From Verrucomicrobiaceae bacterium (GTDB lineage: Bacteria > Verrucomicrobiota > Verrucomicrobiia > Verrucomicrobiales > Verrucomicrobiaceae), in the NCBI GenBank assembly GCA_016713245.1, contig JADJPM010000004.1:434001-498000 (forward strand): a DNA stretch of 64,000 nucleotides. The letters are read 5' to 3'. Under the pieces are notes generated by a model. The model saw only the letters and a list, made by a program, of their open reading frames with translations. It had not been told where the DNA came from and searched no databases. Positions 1 through 8,908 of this stretch are shown here, in pieces; positions within the stretch are counted from its first letter, which is position 1; every line of letters begins with the position of its first letter. The position numbers and the translations under genes are program-made.

Positions 1-471
1 AACGACATTCTCGTCTTCCAAACCGCGCCCCTGGAGCACGACACCGAGGTCACGGGCGAGCTCGAAGTGAAGCTGTGGGTCTCCTCTGACTGCGTGGACA
101 CGGATTTCACCGCGAAGGTCATCGATGTGCATCCCGCCAGCACGGACTGGCCCGGCGGTTTCGACCTCAACATCTCCGATGGCATCTGCAGGGCGCGGTT
201 TCGCGAATCCCTCGAAGAGGAAAAACTCATGGAACCCGGCCGGATCTACCCCCTCACCATTCGGCTCTATCCGACGAGCAATGTCTTCAAAAAAGGCCAC
301 CGCATCCGCGTGGACATCAGCAGCAGCAATTTTCCCCGCTTCGACGTAAACCCGAACACCGGCGAGCCTCTCCAGCAGCATCGCCGACTGAAAACGGCGC
401 TCAACACGATTCATCATGATGCGGAGCATCCCTCCCACATCGTGCTGCCGATGCTCAAGGCTTCAAAATGA
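1..471 (+). CDS. CocE/NonD family hydrolase, C-terminal part (5' end outside window)
   Basis: The reading frame is open from the first base and ends at TGA 469-471, giving about 156 residues of a C-terminus. The segment resembles the beta-sandwich domain that closes X-Pro dipeptidyl-peptidase/CocE-type serine hydrolases: it opens with a 'DTEVTGELEVKLWVSSD' strand, followed by 'DTDFTAKVIDVHP', the 'LYPTSNVFKKGHRIRVDISS' stretch and 'FPRFDVNPNTGEP'. The catalytic alpha/beta hydrolase domain lies upstream and cannot be seen, so the substrate (peptide, ester or beta-lactam-like acyl) cannot be assigned. The 3' end overlaps the 3' end of the convergent acetyltransferase gene by 17 bases. Confidence 0.85.
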   Translation, partial: NDILVFQTAPLEHDTEVTGELEVKLWVSSDCVDTDFTAKVIDVHPASTDWPGGFDLNISDGICRARFRESLEEEKLMEPGRIYPLTIRLYPTSNVFKKGHRIRVDISSSNFPRFDVNPNTGEPLQQHRRLKTALNTIHHDAEHPSHIVLPMLKASK

Positions 472-952
472 GCTGGTAGAGCGCCAGATCGAGCCACCGG
501 CCGAACTTGAAGCCCGCCTCGCGGATGTGCCCGCAGGGCTCAAAACCGGCTTTGGCATGCAGGGCGATGCTTCCGGCATTCTCCGCATCAATGACGCCGA
601 TCATCATGTGATAGCCTTGCTGCGTGGCCCGCTGGATCAAACGGCTCAAAAGCTCTTTGCCGAGTCCGCGACCGCGAAAACGGGCATCGACATAGATCGA
701 ATGCTCCACCGTGTGCTGGTAGGCCGCGTGCGGACGAAACGGTCCGTAACTGCCGAAGCCCATCAAGGTGCCACTTTCATCCACCGCGCCGATGACAGGC
801 AGATTCTTCTCCTGCTTGGCATTCCACCAAGCTTCCATGACCTCGGCGGAACGTGGTTCGTAATCGTAGAGCGCCGTCGAGTTCACGATGGCCTCGTTGA
901 AGATGGCTTGGATCGCCTCCAGATGGTCGTGGGTGCAGTCGAGGATGGTCAT
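455..952 (-). CDS. GNAT family N-acetyltransferase (phosphinothricin acetyltransferase-like)
   Basis: A 165-residue single-domain GNAT protein. It begins MTILDCTHDHLEAIQ, where the 'IFNEAIVNSTALYDYEPRS' stretch is typical of the Pat/Bar and YncA-type group. The acetyl-CoA binding loop is seen as 'DARFRGRGLGKELL' (R/Q-x-x-G-x-G/A), followed by 'MIGVIDAENAGSIALHAKAGFE'. A longer upstream frame exists, but ATG 950-952 fits the family start, and it overlaps the TGA of the large ATPase gene as ATGA. That overlap suggests translational coupling and makes this the last gene of the flotillin operon. The acetyl acceptor is unknown; a small amine or a protein lysine of the operon partners are both possible. 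Confidence 0.85.
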   Translation of the reverse strand: MTILDCTHDHLEAIQAIFNEAIVNSTALYDYEPRSAEVMEAWWNAKQEKNLPVIGAVDESGTLMGFGSYGPFRPHAAYQHTVEHSIYVDARFRGRGLGKELLSRLIQRATQQGYHMMIGVIDAENAGSIALHAKAGFEPCGHIREAGFKFGRWLDLALYQLILKP

Positions 953-3900
953 ACGGAAACGGGTTGCTTCACCAGACTGTCCACGTCGATGGGAGATTCG
1001 GCAGCGTTCTCCTTCTCCACCGGCTGCACTTTGATCTCCACGTTCACCGGGACGGCCCGCAGGCCTTCGATGATCGTTCTGAGGCGCTCGATCGTCACAT
1101 CGCTCAGCGTCGGCTGGCTCACCGCTTCGGTGAGGGCGCTCAAATGGCCTGTGATGCGATTCACGGGGTCGTTTTCGCCCGCACCGCCGGTGAGCAGATT
1201 GCGTTTGAAGGTGCGCTTGATCTCGTCCCAGCGGGTTTTGTCCTCGTCGGTGCTCAGACCGTTGATCTCGCGCCATTTCAGCAAATTCGCCTCGGCAGCG
1301 CCGCTGAGCGTCTGCGCTTCGCCGCGGTAGTGATCGGCGATGAGCTGCGCGACCTCCTTGTCGGTCATCAATGGCAGGATTTTCTCCGAGATCTTGTTCA
1401 TGTTGCGGTAGCTGCCCTGCAACTTGAACGGCGGCTCCACGCGATAGGCGTCTTCCATCGCTGCGCTGGCCACATACTGCTGGTTCACGCGCAGAATGAC
1501 CTCGCGCACATGCAAAAGCTTCTCCATGACCGCGACGGCATCGTTGATCTCCTCCGCGCTGAAGCTGCCTTCGAACTCCACGCCTTCCCGCGAACCCGTC
1601 TGCGCGATCTTGAGCACCGAAAGAGCATCCTTGTGACTCCGCGCCGCGATGCGTGCGAGCGTGGCATTGCTGGTGAGTCCGTTCTCGATGTAGCTGTCTT
1701 TAAACGCGTCCTGATGACCGCCAAGAATGTCGCCCAGGTTGTAAGTGTCCGCACGATTCGCGAGCATGTCCGGCACCTGGAACTTGCCACCGACCTCGGT
1801 GTAAGGATTCCCCGCCATCACCACGGCTACTTTGCGGCCACGCAGGTCGTAGGTCTTCGCTTCACCGCGAAACACGCCCTCGATCTTCCTCGTGCCATCA
1901 CACAGCGGGATGAACTTCTGCAAAAACTCGGGATTCGTGTGCTGAATGTCATCGAGATAGATCATGACGTTGTCGCCCATCTCGAAAGCGAGGTTCAGCT
2001 TCTCGATCTCCTCCCGCGCCGACGCATTCCGCGCCTCGCTCGGGTCCAAAGACGTCACCTGATGGCCCAGCGCAGGCCCGTTGATCTTCACCAGCGTGAT
2101 GCCAAGCCTGCTCGCCACATACTCCATCAGCGTCGTCTTGCCGTAACCCGGCGGTGAAATGAGCAGCAGCATGCCCATGCGGTCCGTGCGCGTGTCCTTG
2201 CCCGCTGCACCGAGCTGCTTCGCCAAGTTTGCGCCGATGAGCGGCAGATACACCTGATCGATCAGGCGATTGCGCACGAACGAGCTCAAAACGCCCGCCT
2301 TAAACTGATCCAGCCTCAGATCCTTCCGCCGTTTCTCGCTCAGCTCATGCTTGAGCCGCTGAAACGCCTGAAACGCCGGCACAACGGTGCTTTCGTAGCG
2401 TTGCAGCCGCGCCGTGAACTCATGGTAGTCGAGTTCCAGCTTCGATTCGCTGATCCGGCCATGCGTGCCCGTCAGCCCGCTGATCGTCACCCGCGAAGCC
2501 GGCTCCGTGGGCGTCGCCGCAGGCGGTTGGTCATTCGTGACCACCATCGCCGCCGTTTCGATCAGCACGCCGCGCTCCGCCGTCGGGTTCAAAGCCGAGA
2601 TCCACTCCAGCGCGATCTCAAACGCCAAAACCGGCTGCGCAGCCAGTTCGCTCATCGTCGTCTCAAAATCCTTCGCCGCCCGTTTCGCCGTCAATTCCTT
2701 CCGAAACGCCCGCAACAGCTCCAAAGCCGCCGCCGAGCGCGTGAACTGCGTTTTGGCCTGCAATTCCTCCAAAAGGCACCGAACGACTTGGAGTGCGGAC
2801 GCCCTCGTCCGCCCGCCAGAATGCGGATGAGGGCATCCGCGCTCCATCCAGCCCTCAACGCGTTTCAACAGCTCATCATCCACATCCTCATTCGAAACGC
2901 CCAGCAACTCCCGCATGCGCCCCTTCGACTGCATGCGCGAAAACAGTGCCTTCTTCTCCGCATCCTCCGCCCAAGCATGCCAAAACAGCCGCGCATACCC
3001 ACGCGACTCCGGCGAGTGCCTCAACAAGCCCAGCGCCGACTGCATCTCCCGCAGCGGCTTCAGAATCAGCGCCGCGTCGTGATCATGCACGCCCTTCGTG
3101 TAGCCCTCATCATACCTCTGCGCCATGAACGCACTCACCTCCGTCAATTCGGTCACTCCGGTCAATCCCGTCAAAATCTTCCAAGCCAAAAACTCCGCGC
3201 GATACACCTCCGCATTCTCCGAAACGACCGCCTGATCCCAAACCGCTCGCTGCGTCTCCAACTCCGCGCTGTCCACCTTCTCAAAGAAGCGTGTGCCAGT
3301 GAGATGAAACGCCAAAGTGCCCTCGCGGGGCAAAATCGTCAGCTCCAGCGGCTGCTTGTTCACGCTGAACTGATGCTTGCCGAGCTGGATGAGATCGCCG
3401 CCGACAAAAATCTCTGACTTGTCGCGGATCTGTTTCAGCGAGTCCTGCTGCACCGTCTTGAGCCGCGTGCTCAACTCATCCGCGCGGACACTGTCGCCGA
3501 GTTTGCGCAGTTCATCGATCAGGTCGCGCAACTTGGCGACCATCGCATCGCCCGCGAGCCAAGCGTGCACCTCCTCCGGCTTCGCGAAGCTCGTCAGACG
3601 ATTCCGAATGCTCGTCAAAATGCGCTCCGCCGACTGCCCGAGGCTGCTGCAGCGTCGATTCAGCGCATCCGTGAGGCTTTGACGCCGCGACTCAAAGGCC
3701 GTCTGCACCTCCTCACGCTTTTTGACCAGCTCCGCCGCATAATCATCGAAGTCGGAGAACTTCGTCTCCATCTCCTCGATCTGCACGAGCACGCGCGTGA
3801 GTGATTCATCACACTTCTCCGGCGTGGTGGCCACTTCGAGGTAGTTCAGCACGCTTTGACTGAGCAAACTGAGCTGCGCCTGAAACTGCGCCGCACCTTC

Positions 3901-5943
3901 CGTCTTCGCCAGATCGTTGCGGCGATTGCGCAACACGCTGCGCACCTGATTGAGCTGCGCAAACAGCGTGCTGATGCCCTCGATGATGCGCGTGGTCTCG
4001 GTGGCGTCCTGAATCTTGAGCCCGCTGACGATGGCGGTAAGCATTTCCAGCTCGCTGCTTGATTTCGCGAGCGCTTCCTCGACCTCCTGCGCCTCGGTGA
4101 CCTTCGTCAAAGCGGGCACGCGGGCCTGCTGCTCATTGATTTGCTTCCGATACGGATCGAGCGCCTCCGGCTTGAGCAGGAAGGCCACGCACTTCGCGCT
4201 GAGCTTGTCACCTGCCTCGGCGACCGCCTTGTCCATCGCATCAATGACCGCCGCGTCCGTGTAGCGCACATCGCGAAGAGCGATGATCTGCCCGCGCAGC
4301 TCGCGAAGCGTGCTCAGGAGCTGCACAAAGCCGAGAATGTCATTCGGATCGGTGTTCGTCGCGGCGCTGATGGCCTTTTGCGCCTTCTCTTGCAGCGCGG
4401 TGGTCTGCTCCGCTGCCGTTTTGCGCATGCGGCGCACTTTTTCAAACTCACCCAAGGCCGCCTCGGCGGTCGTTTTGATCTCGGTGAGCGTTTCCTTGAG
4501 ATTGTGCGCCTCGTCCTTGCCCACCCAGAAGTAACTGTCGGCGATATCACCGCAGGAACGCGCCAGCTCGACATACAGGCCGCTGAACGAGTCGTCCTTC
4601 GCCAGCAACGTCAGCACACCACGGCACTCAGCCATCGCGCGGACGATTTCGGCATTGCCGATCTTGCTCAGGAAGGTCTGCGCGGCTTTGGCCTCGCTCA
4701 CATCGGCCGTGAGATACGGCGTGCGCCAAACCTGCACGACGTGATGCTTCCGAGGCTCGGGATCGCCATCAAAGAGGATCAGTTCGCCCGTCGGGAAGAG
4801 CGAGTAGCCGTGACAAGGCTGCGGCGTAGCGATGCTCTGTGTGATGAGGTTGTAGCTGAGCAGCAAATACGATCCGCTTTCGAGATGACTGAAGACAAAC
4901 AGCGTGTCCTCACCATTGGCCGCAGAAATACGCCGCTCAAAACGCATCGGCGGCAGTCCCGTGTCAAAGCGGCGGACCTCACCCGTTTGCAGCACATACC
5001 CATGAGGAAAGACGATGCCGTGGTCATCCGGCAGCAGCACGCAGCTCTCCGCAATGCTGTCGATGCGATGCGCCTCACGCGTGCGTTCGTTGAAGACGAG
5101 ATGCCGCCACTGCTTTTCCTGATACGGCAGCACTTTGAGCAGGATCAGGTTGCCAACGATGGCGTAGTGTACCTCGGCGTCGTCGAGCGTCTGGTCTTTG
5201 TTTTCGACCGGCTCGTTGTAGATGCCGCGACCGGTGGCCGTGTTGTTTTCCACCTTCACCGTGAGGTCGCCGCCGACGGTTTCGACGAACACTCGGTCCT
5301 CGATGCTGATGTGCGGATGCTCGCCGTGGATGTACATGTCCCGCGTAGCTCGCTTCCACGCGAACTCCTGCGGTGTGGGAAAGACAAACTCGTGATCGCT
5401 GCGGTTGCCGAGATACTTCAGCGTGCCCTTTTCATCATCGACGAGCCATTTGAACGTTTTGACCTCCGTCGCCCGCTGCCCGACCTGAAAGCCCATGTAT
5501 AGATGCGGCCCGATGCGGTGGAACTTCAGGAAGGTGGCGTGCTTGTAGTAGTTGTAGAGGTAAACGAAGTCCTCCGCGAACTGCGCATCGCTCAGCAGCG
5601 AGTCTTTATTCGAGTGAAAGCTGTGATCGCCGTCCTGGTAGTCCACCACCGCGAAGACGTCCTCGATCTTCATCGTCGAGCGAAGCCCGAGATGCACGTT
5701 GTAGCCAAACAGAAAGCGCTTCGGCCCGATGGCCGCCATATCGCGCGGCACGCAGTTGTTGTCCGTCGTGAGCCGCGTCGTGGTCAGCAGCGCCGTCTCA
5801 ATCCCGCCGAACTCCGCCTTCCGGTCGTTGTTCAGCAAATCCAGCCGACGCTGCAACTCCGAGCCGTGCTTCGACAAGCGCTGACGAATGACTTCGTAAG
5901 CGCCTGCTTCGAGCTGGGGAGAGGATGGGTGCGTTTGGGACAT
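949..5943 (-). CDS. Giant coiled-coil AAA ATPase of the 'DNA repair ATPase' (DUF3686-like) type
   Basis: A 1664-residue cytoplasmic protein with no signal peptide. Residues 1 to about 430 form a beta-rich region resembling the DUF3686 family. Roughly 470-850 is heptad-like and Glu/Lys/Gln-rich, probably long coiled coils. Near residue 1262 there is a Walker A (PPGYGKTT) and near 1329 a Walker B (VMIYLDDIQ) followed by 'VVMAGNPYTEVGGKFQVPD' and 'LANRADTYNLGD', as in MoxR-like AAA+ domains. The family is called 'DNA repair ATPase' in databases, but direct evidence for repair is thin. It lies downstream of a flotillin and a YqiJ-like gene on the same strand and overlaps the GNAT gene by ATGA, so membrane-linked remodelling is a better inference than repair. 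Two repeat elements (2790-2845 and 3141-3176) are read through in frame. Confidence 0.85.
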   Translation of the reverse strand: MSQTHPSSPQLEAGAYEVIRQRLSKHGSELQRRLDLLNNDRKAEFGGIETALLTTTRLTTDNNCVPRDMAAIGPKRFLFGYNVHLGLRSTMKIEDVFAVVDYQDGDHSFHSNKDSLLSDAQFAEDFVYLYNYYKHATFLKFHRIGPHLYMGFQVGQRATEVKTFKWLVDDEKGTLKYLGNRSDHEFVFPTPQEFAWKRATRDMYIHGEHPHISIEDRVFVETVGGDLTVKVENNTATGRGIYNEPVENKDQTLDDAEVHYAIVGNLILLKVLPYQEKQWRHLVFNERTREAHRIDSIAESCVLLPDDHGIVFPHGYVLQTGEVRRFDTGLPPMRFERRISAANGEDTLFVFSHLESGSYLLLSYNLITQSIATPQPCHGYSLFPTGELILFDGDPEPRKHHVVQVWRTPYLTADVSEAKAAQTFLSKIGNAEIVRAMAECRGVLTLLAKDDSFSGLYVELARSCGDIADSYFWVGKDEAHNLKETLTEIKTTAEAALGEFEKVRRMRKTAAEQTTALQEKAQKAISAATNTDPNDILGFVQLLSTLRELRGQIIALRDVRYTDAAVIDAMDKAVAEAGDKLSAKCVAFLLKPEALDPYRKQINEQQARVPALTKVTEAQEVEEALAKSSSELEMLTAIVSGLKIQDATETTRIIEGISTLFAQLNQVRSVLRNRRNDLAKTEGAAQFQAQLSLLSQSVLNYLEVATTPEKCDESLTRVLVQIEEMETKFSDFDDYAAELVKKREEVQTAFESRRQSLTDALNRRCSSLGQSAERILTSIRNRLTSFAKPEEVHAWLAGDAMVAKLRDLIDELRKLGDSVRADELSTRLKTVQQDSLKQIRDKSEIFVGGDLIQLGKHQFSVNKQPLELTILPREGTLAFHLTGTRFFEKVDSAELETQRAVWDQAVVSENAEVYRAEFLAWKILTGLTGVTELTEVSAFMAQRYDEGYTKGVHDHDAALILKPLREMQSALGLLRHSPESRGYARLFWHAWAEDAEKKALFSRMQSKGRMRELLGVSNEDVDDELLKRVEGWMERGCPHPHSGGRTRASALQVVRCLLEELQAKTQFTRSAAALELLRAFRKELTAKRAAKDFETTMSELAAQPVLAFEIALEWISALNPTAERGVLIETAAMVVTNDQPPAATPTEPASRVTISGLTGTHGRISESKLELDYHEFTARLQRYESTVVPAFQAFQRLKHELSEKRRKDLRLDQFKAGVLSSFVRNRLIDQVYLPLIGANLAKQLGAAGKDTRTDRMGMLLLISPPGYGKTTLMEYVASRLGITLVKINGPALGHQVTSLDPSEARNASAREEIEKLNLAFEMGDNVMIYLDDIQHTNPEFLQKFIPLCDGTRKIEGVFRGEAKTYDLRGRKVAVVMAGNPYTEVGGKFQVPDMLANRADTYNLGDILGGHQDAFKDSYIENGLTSNATLARIAARSHKDALSVLKIAQTGSREGVEFEGSFSAEEINDAVAVMEKLLHVREVILRVNQQYVASAAMEDAYRVEPPFKLQGSYRNMNKISEKILPLMTDKEVAQLIADHYRGEAQTLSGAAEANLLKWREINGLSTDEDKTRWDEIKRTFKRNLLTGGAGENDPVNRITGHLSALTEAVSQPTLSDVTIERLRTIIEGLRAVPVNVEIKVQPVEKENAAESPIDVDSLVKQPVSV
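2790..2845. repeat. Double-hairpin palindromic element inserted in frame in the ATPase gene
   Basis: Two 23-base arms at 2790-2812 and 2823-2845 are inverted copies with three mismatches, separated by 10 bases. Each arm is itself a hairpin (gcggac/gtccgc and gcggat/atccgc), so the unit can fold as an outer stem carrying two inner hairpins. The host reading frame passes through it and the element encodes the Gly/Arg/Pro/His-rich stretch 'GCPHPHSGGRTRASAL'. The host frame stays open, so this is not a disruption. Confidence 0.85.
3141..3176. repeat. Tandem 9-bp repeat inside the ATPase gene
   Basis: Four imperfect 9-base units of the form c(c/g)gtcaNtN stand in tandem. On the coding strand they give the peptide 'LTGLTGVTELTEV'. 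Related 9-base units occur after the second sulfatase gene (13957-13987). Because the unit is a multiple of three, copy-number change would keep the frame. Confidence 0.7.
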
Positions 5944-5968
5944 TCCAGGTTAGTCGATGTGCGCGTGA

Positions 5969-6055
5969 GCGTTTTGGAGTGCGCCGGTCCTCCGGCGCTT
6001 TCGAGTGTCTGGCGGCTTTCGAAAAGCTCCAGAGGACTGGAGCACTCCAAAACGC
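5969..6055. repeat. Multi-stem palindromic repeat between flotillin and ATPase genes
   Basis: A perfect 14-base inverted repeat, gcgttttggagtgc (5969-5982) against gcactccaaaacgc (6042-6055), encloses inner hairpins: gcgccgg/ccggcgc at 5981-5998 and ctcca/tggag near 6027-6042. The element fills most of the 143-base gap between the two operon genes. It may act as a processing or attenuation structure in the operon mRNA, but its form matches the mobile palindromes elsewhere in the window. Confidence 0.8.
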
Positions 6056-6086
6056 TGCCGCGACACTCGAAGCCAAGACATGAACA

Positions 6087-8171
6087 TTACTTCTTCGCTT
6101 TCGCAGCCAGCAAACCGGCCACGTTGGACTCACTGAGGCCGAAGCGACCTGCCGCGCCGATCATGCTGGTGAGTTTGTTGAGGGTGCCTGCATCGGGATT
6201 GAGGCCGATGAGCTTGGCGAAGAGGGCGCTGAGGGTGAGGTTCTTCGTGTCTTCGGCGGTGAGGCCGAATTGATCGACGATGGTCTTCAACTGGGCTTTG
6301 AAGTAGTCGGGGTCGCCGTTGAAGAAGGTCTCCTTCACGTCGGTGAGCGTGCGGCTGCCTTCGACCATGCGGTCGATGGCGCGGGCGTTGCCGATGGCGT
6401 TGGTGATCTTGTCGAAGAACTGCGTTTCGCCACCGACGATCTCGATCTTGGCGGACTTCATGGCCTCGCCGAGCACGCCAGCCTGGGCGGCGGCGATGTC
6501 TTTCTGGATGCTGATCTCCGCGAGGGCGATGGCCTTGTCTTTGTCGAGGTTGAGCTTGAACTCCTCGTGCTGACGGCCAGCGTCTTCGAGCAACTTCATG
6601 GCCTGGGCCTTCTTGGTGATGCCATCGGCCTCGGCGGCGAGTTTCAGCTGCGTGACCTCGGCATCGACGGTGCCCTGCTTCTGCGAGGCCTCGGCCTTGG
6701 CGAGAGCGACCTGCGCTTCGCCGAGTCCGACAGCGGCGGAAGTGGCCGTTTTACCTTCGGCAATGGATTTCTCGGCTGCGGCGTCCTTCGCGGCAGATTC
6801 TTGGCGAGCTTCGGCAAGAGTGAGGATTTCCTGCGCATGCAGTTCGGCAGCCTGCTTGGCAGCTTCGGCGGCTTTGATGGCCGTGAATGCAGCCTGCTCG
6901 GCGGCGAGTTGGGCAGCTTGCTTCGCAGCCTCGGCTTCTTTGATTTTCTGAATGAGCTGCTCCTGGGCGTTTTTCTCGGCGTTGGTAAGCGCGACCTGCT
7001 TCTCGCGGTCGGCTGTAGCGAAGGCCTCGGTGTCCTTCATCTTCTGCTGTTCGACGACAACGGTCTTTTCGAGGGCCACGCGGTCCTTGATGACCTCCTG
7101 GATGTTCTTTTTCTCGATTTCGACGGCTTTTTCCTTCTCGATGTCTTTCAGCGTGGTGACACGCTGACGGTCGATGATCTCCAAATCGCGATCTCGGGTC
7201 ACGCGCTCGACTTCGACGGCATCCGTGCGCTCTTTGTTGCGCTGGGCGACCAGAACCTGGCGATCCTTGTTTTGCGTGGCGACGGCGATTTCCTCGTCGG
7301 CGGTGATTTTGGCGCGTTCGGACTTCAGACGCTCCTCGTTTTGCACTTTGGCCGTTTCGGCTTCTTCGCGAGCGATGACGCTTTGGACGTCGCGTTTCTG
7401 TTTGGCCTCGGTTTCGGCCAGTTGGCGTTCCAGTTCCAAAATGGCCTCACGGGCCTGCACGTCCTGCTGTTTGATGACCTTCTCTTTGTCGCGCTGGATG
7501 TTGTTGGCCAGTTTGGCCTGCGCAGCGGTAAGTTCGGTGATTTTCTTGATGCCCTCGGCGTCGAGAATGTTGTCCGGGTCGAGGTTTTCGAGCTGCGTCT
7601 GCTCCAGGAAGTCGATGGCGCAGTCGTCGAGCGCGAAACCGTTCAAGTCCGTGCCGATGACTTTCAGAATCTCGCTCTTGAAGGTGTCGCGCTCATTATA
7701 AAGCTGCACGAAGTCGAAACGCTTGCCGACGGTCTTCAGTGCTTCGGAGAACTTGGCGTCAAAGAGTGTGCGGATCATGTCCACATTCGAAGCGCGAGCA
7801 CAACCGATGCTCTGGGCGACACGCAGCACGTCTTCCGGCGTTTTGTTCACGCGGACAAAGAAGGCGACCTTGATGTCGGCGCGAAGGTTGTCCTTACAAA
7901 TGAGGCCTTCGTTGGCCTTGCGCTCGATTTCGATGCGCTTCACGGAGATGTCCATGTACTCGGCCTGATGGGCGACTGGAATGACCAGCATGCCGTTGAA
8001 GGACACTTTGGTGCCGCCAACGCCATTTCGCACGATGGCCTGCCCTTGTGTGACCTTGCGGAAGAAGCGCGAGAACAGGATCAGCACGCCGAGGAAGATG
8101 CCGATGGCGATGACTCCGACGAGGATGCTGCCTTCGAGGAGGACTGCGAGTGTTGGGAGGTATGTTTGCAT
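6087..8171 (-). CDS. Flotillin family protein (YqiK-like, SPFH domain)
   Basis: A 694-residue protein. A single membrane segment lies at about 14-38 (GSILVGVIAIGIFLGVLILF), then an SPFH domain at about 40-215 containing 'QGQAIVRNGVGGTKVSFNG', 'MDISVKRIEIERKANEGL' and 'DLNGFALDDCAIDFLEQT'. A very long Ala/Glu/Lys/Gln-rich coiled coil runs from about 220 to 570, with a short C-terminal domain. Flotillins oligomerise into membrane scaffolds or cages and organise functional microdomains. The gene is 18 bases downstream of the YqiJ-like gene, the pairing known from E. coli yqiJ-yqiK, and upstream of the large ATPase. The charged coiled coil leaves a long antisense open frame that is not a gene. 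Confidence 0.93.
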   Translation of the reverse strand: MQTYLPTLAVLLEGSILVGVIAIGIFLGVLILFSRFFRKVTQGQAIVRNGVGGTKVSFNGMLVIPVAHQAEYMDISVKRIEIERKANEGLICKDNLRADIKVAFFVRVNKTPEDVLRVAQSIGCARASNVDMIRTLFDAKFSEALKTVGKRFDFVQLYNERDTFKSEILKVIGTDLNGFALDDCAIDFLEQTQLENLDPDNILDAEGIKKITELTAAQAKLANNIQRDKEKVIKQQDVQAREAILELERQLAETEAKQKRDVQSVIAREEAETAKVQNEERLKSERAKITADEEIAVATQNKDRQVLVAQRNKERTDAVEVERVTRDRDLEIIDRQRVTTLKDIEKEKAVEIEKKNIQEVIKDRVALEKTVVVEQQKMKDTEAFATADREKQVALTNAEKNAQEQLIQKIKEAEAAKQAAQLAAEQAAFTAIKAAEAAKQAAELHAQEILTLAEARQESAAKDAAAEKSIAEGKTATSAAVGLGEAQVALAKAEASQKQGTVDAEVTQLKLAAEADGITKKAQAMKLLEDAGRQHEEFKLNLDKDKAIALAEISIQKDIAAAQAGVLGEAMKSAKIEIVGGETQFFDKITNAIGNARAIDRMVEGSRTLTDVKETFFNGDPDYFKAQLKTIVDQFGLTAEDTKNLTLSALFAKLIGLNPDAGTLNKLTSMIGAAGRFGLSESNVAGLLAAKAKK

Positions 8172-8189
8172 GGTTTGAGAGATCGGGAG

Positions 8190-8822
8190 TTAAACAGATT
8201 CGATGAAGTAGAAGGCGTTGTCGGTGCCGGCAGCGGTGATTTTGGCCTGGCTGCCCTTGGCGAGCGTGCCGCCTTGCGTGCGGACATTGATGAGAAGCGG
8301 AGCGCCGTTGGCGGTGACTTCGAGCTGGCCGTAGGTTTCGTCGGCTTCGATAGAGCAGACGGTGCCGGTGCGGCCGATGACCTCCTCGGCCTCGGTATCA
8401 GCATCTGCCATGGCTCTGAAGAGGCTGGCGATGGGAATGGTGACGAGCTTTGTGATGATGAGGCTGCCCGCCAGATTGGGGCCGAGCAGGATGAAAGCCT
8501 GCGCGGTGCTGTGGGTGGAATTCCACTTCTCATTCAGCGCAAGTGAAAGGAACCACATGAAAAGGATCAGAAAGCTGAGCCACACCACAATGGGCACCTG
8601 GGAGAATCCGAAGAGACGGCCCGCTGTGATCCACGCGCCGCCTGTGTTGATGCCATGACCATGAGAACCATCCGCATCTCCTGCGCCAAAGTCATCTGGC
8701 AGATCGGTTTCAAAGTCGAGCGCACCAAAGATGACGAGCAGCCAATAGCAAACCACCAGCGCCAAAAGGAGCGTGAGCAGGACTTGATGTGGCGAGATTG
8801 CGGCCTGGAAAAGTTCAAACAC
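8190..8822 (-). CDS. YqiJ-like (DUF1449/OB-fold) inner-membrane protein
   Basis: A 210-residue protein. Hydrophobic segments lie near 12-33 (QVLLTLLLALVVCYWLLVIF), about 75-95 (VPIVVWLSFLILFMWFLSLA) and about 108-130. A C-terminal soluble beta-rich domain, 'EVIGRTGTVCSIEADETYG ... GAPLLINVRTQGGTLAKGS ... YFIES', resembles the NfeD-type OB fold. YqiJ/NfeD-type proteins partner with flotillins. The start is GTG (8820-8822); no strong Shine-Dalgarno is visible. It is the first gene of the minus-strand operon, so its promoter should lie within 8823-8908, where I see no clear consensus, only a short palindrome attcc...ggaat near 8879-8897. Confidence 0.85.
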   Translation of the reverse strand: MFELFQAAISPHQVLLTLLLALVVCYWLLVIFGALDFETDLPDDFGAGDADGSHGHGINTGGAWITAGRLFGFSQVPIVVWLSFLILFMWFLSLALNEKWNSTHSTAQAFILLGPNLAGSLIITKLVTIPIASLFRAMADADTEAEEVIGRTGTVCSIEADETYGQLEVTANGAPLLINVRTQGGTLAKGSQAKITAAGTDNAFYFIESV

Positions 8823-8908
8823 GTCGGGAGTCGGTTTGGAATTATTTGCGATTTAAGCTGGGCGTCGAAATGAAGGCTATTCCAATTTTATCGGAATAAC
8901 TCAGGCGG

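Noticed and set aside
4141..5502. 453-residue open frame opposite the ATPase gene
   Set aside because: The minus-strand ATPase has recognisable motifs and operon context. This frame has an Arg/Ala/Val-rich shadow composition only.
6270..8546. 758-residue open frame on the plus strand opposite the flotillin and YqiJ-like genes
   Set aside because: It is antisense to a Glu/Ala/Lys-rich coiled coil, whose codons rarely give stops on the opposite strand. No signal, domain or ribosome binding site supports it.
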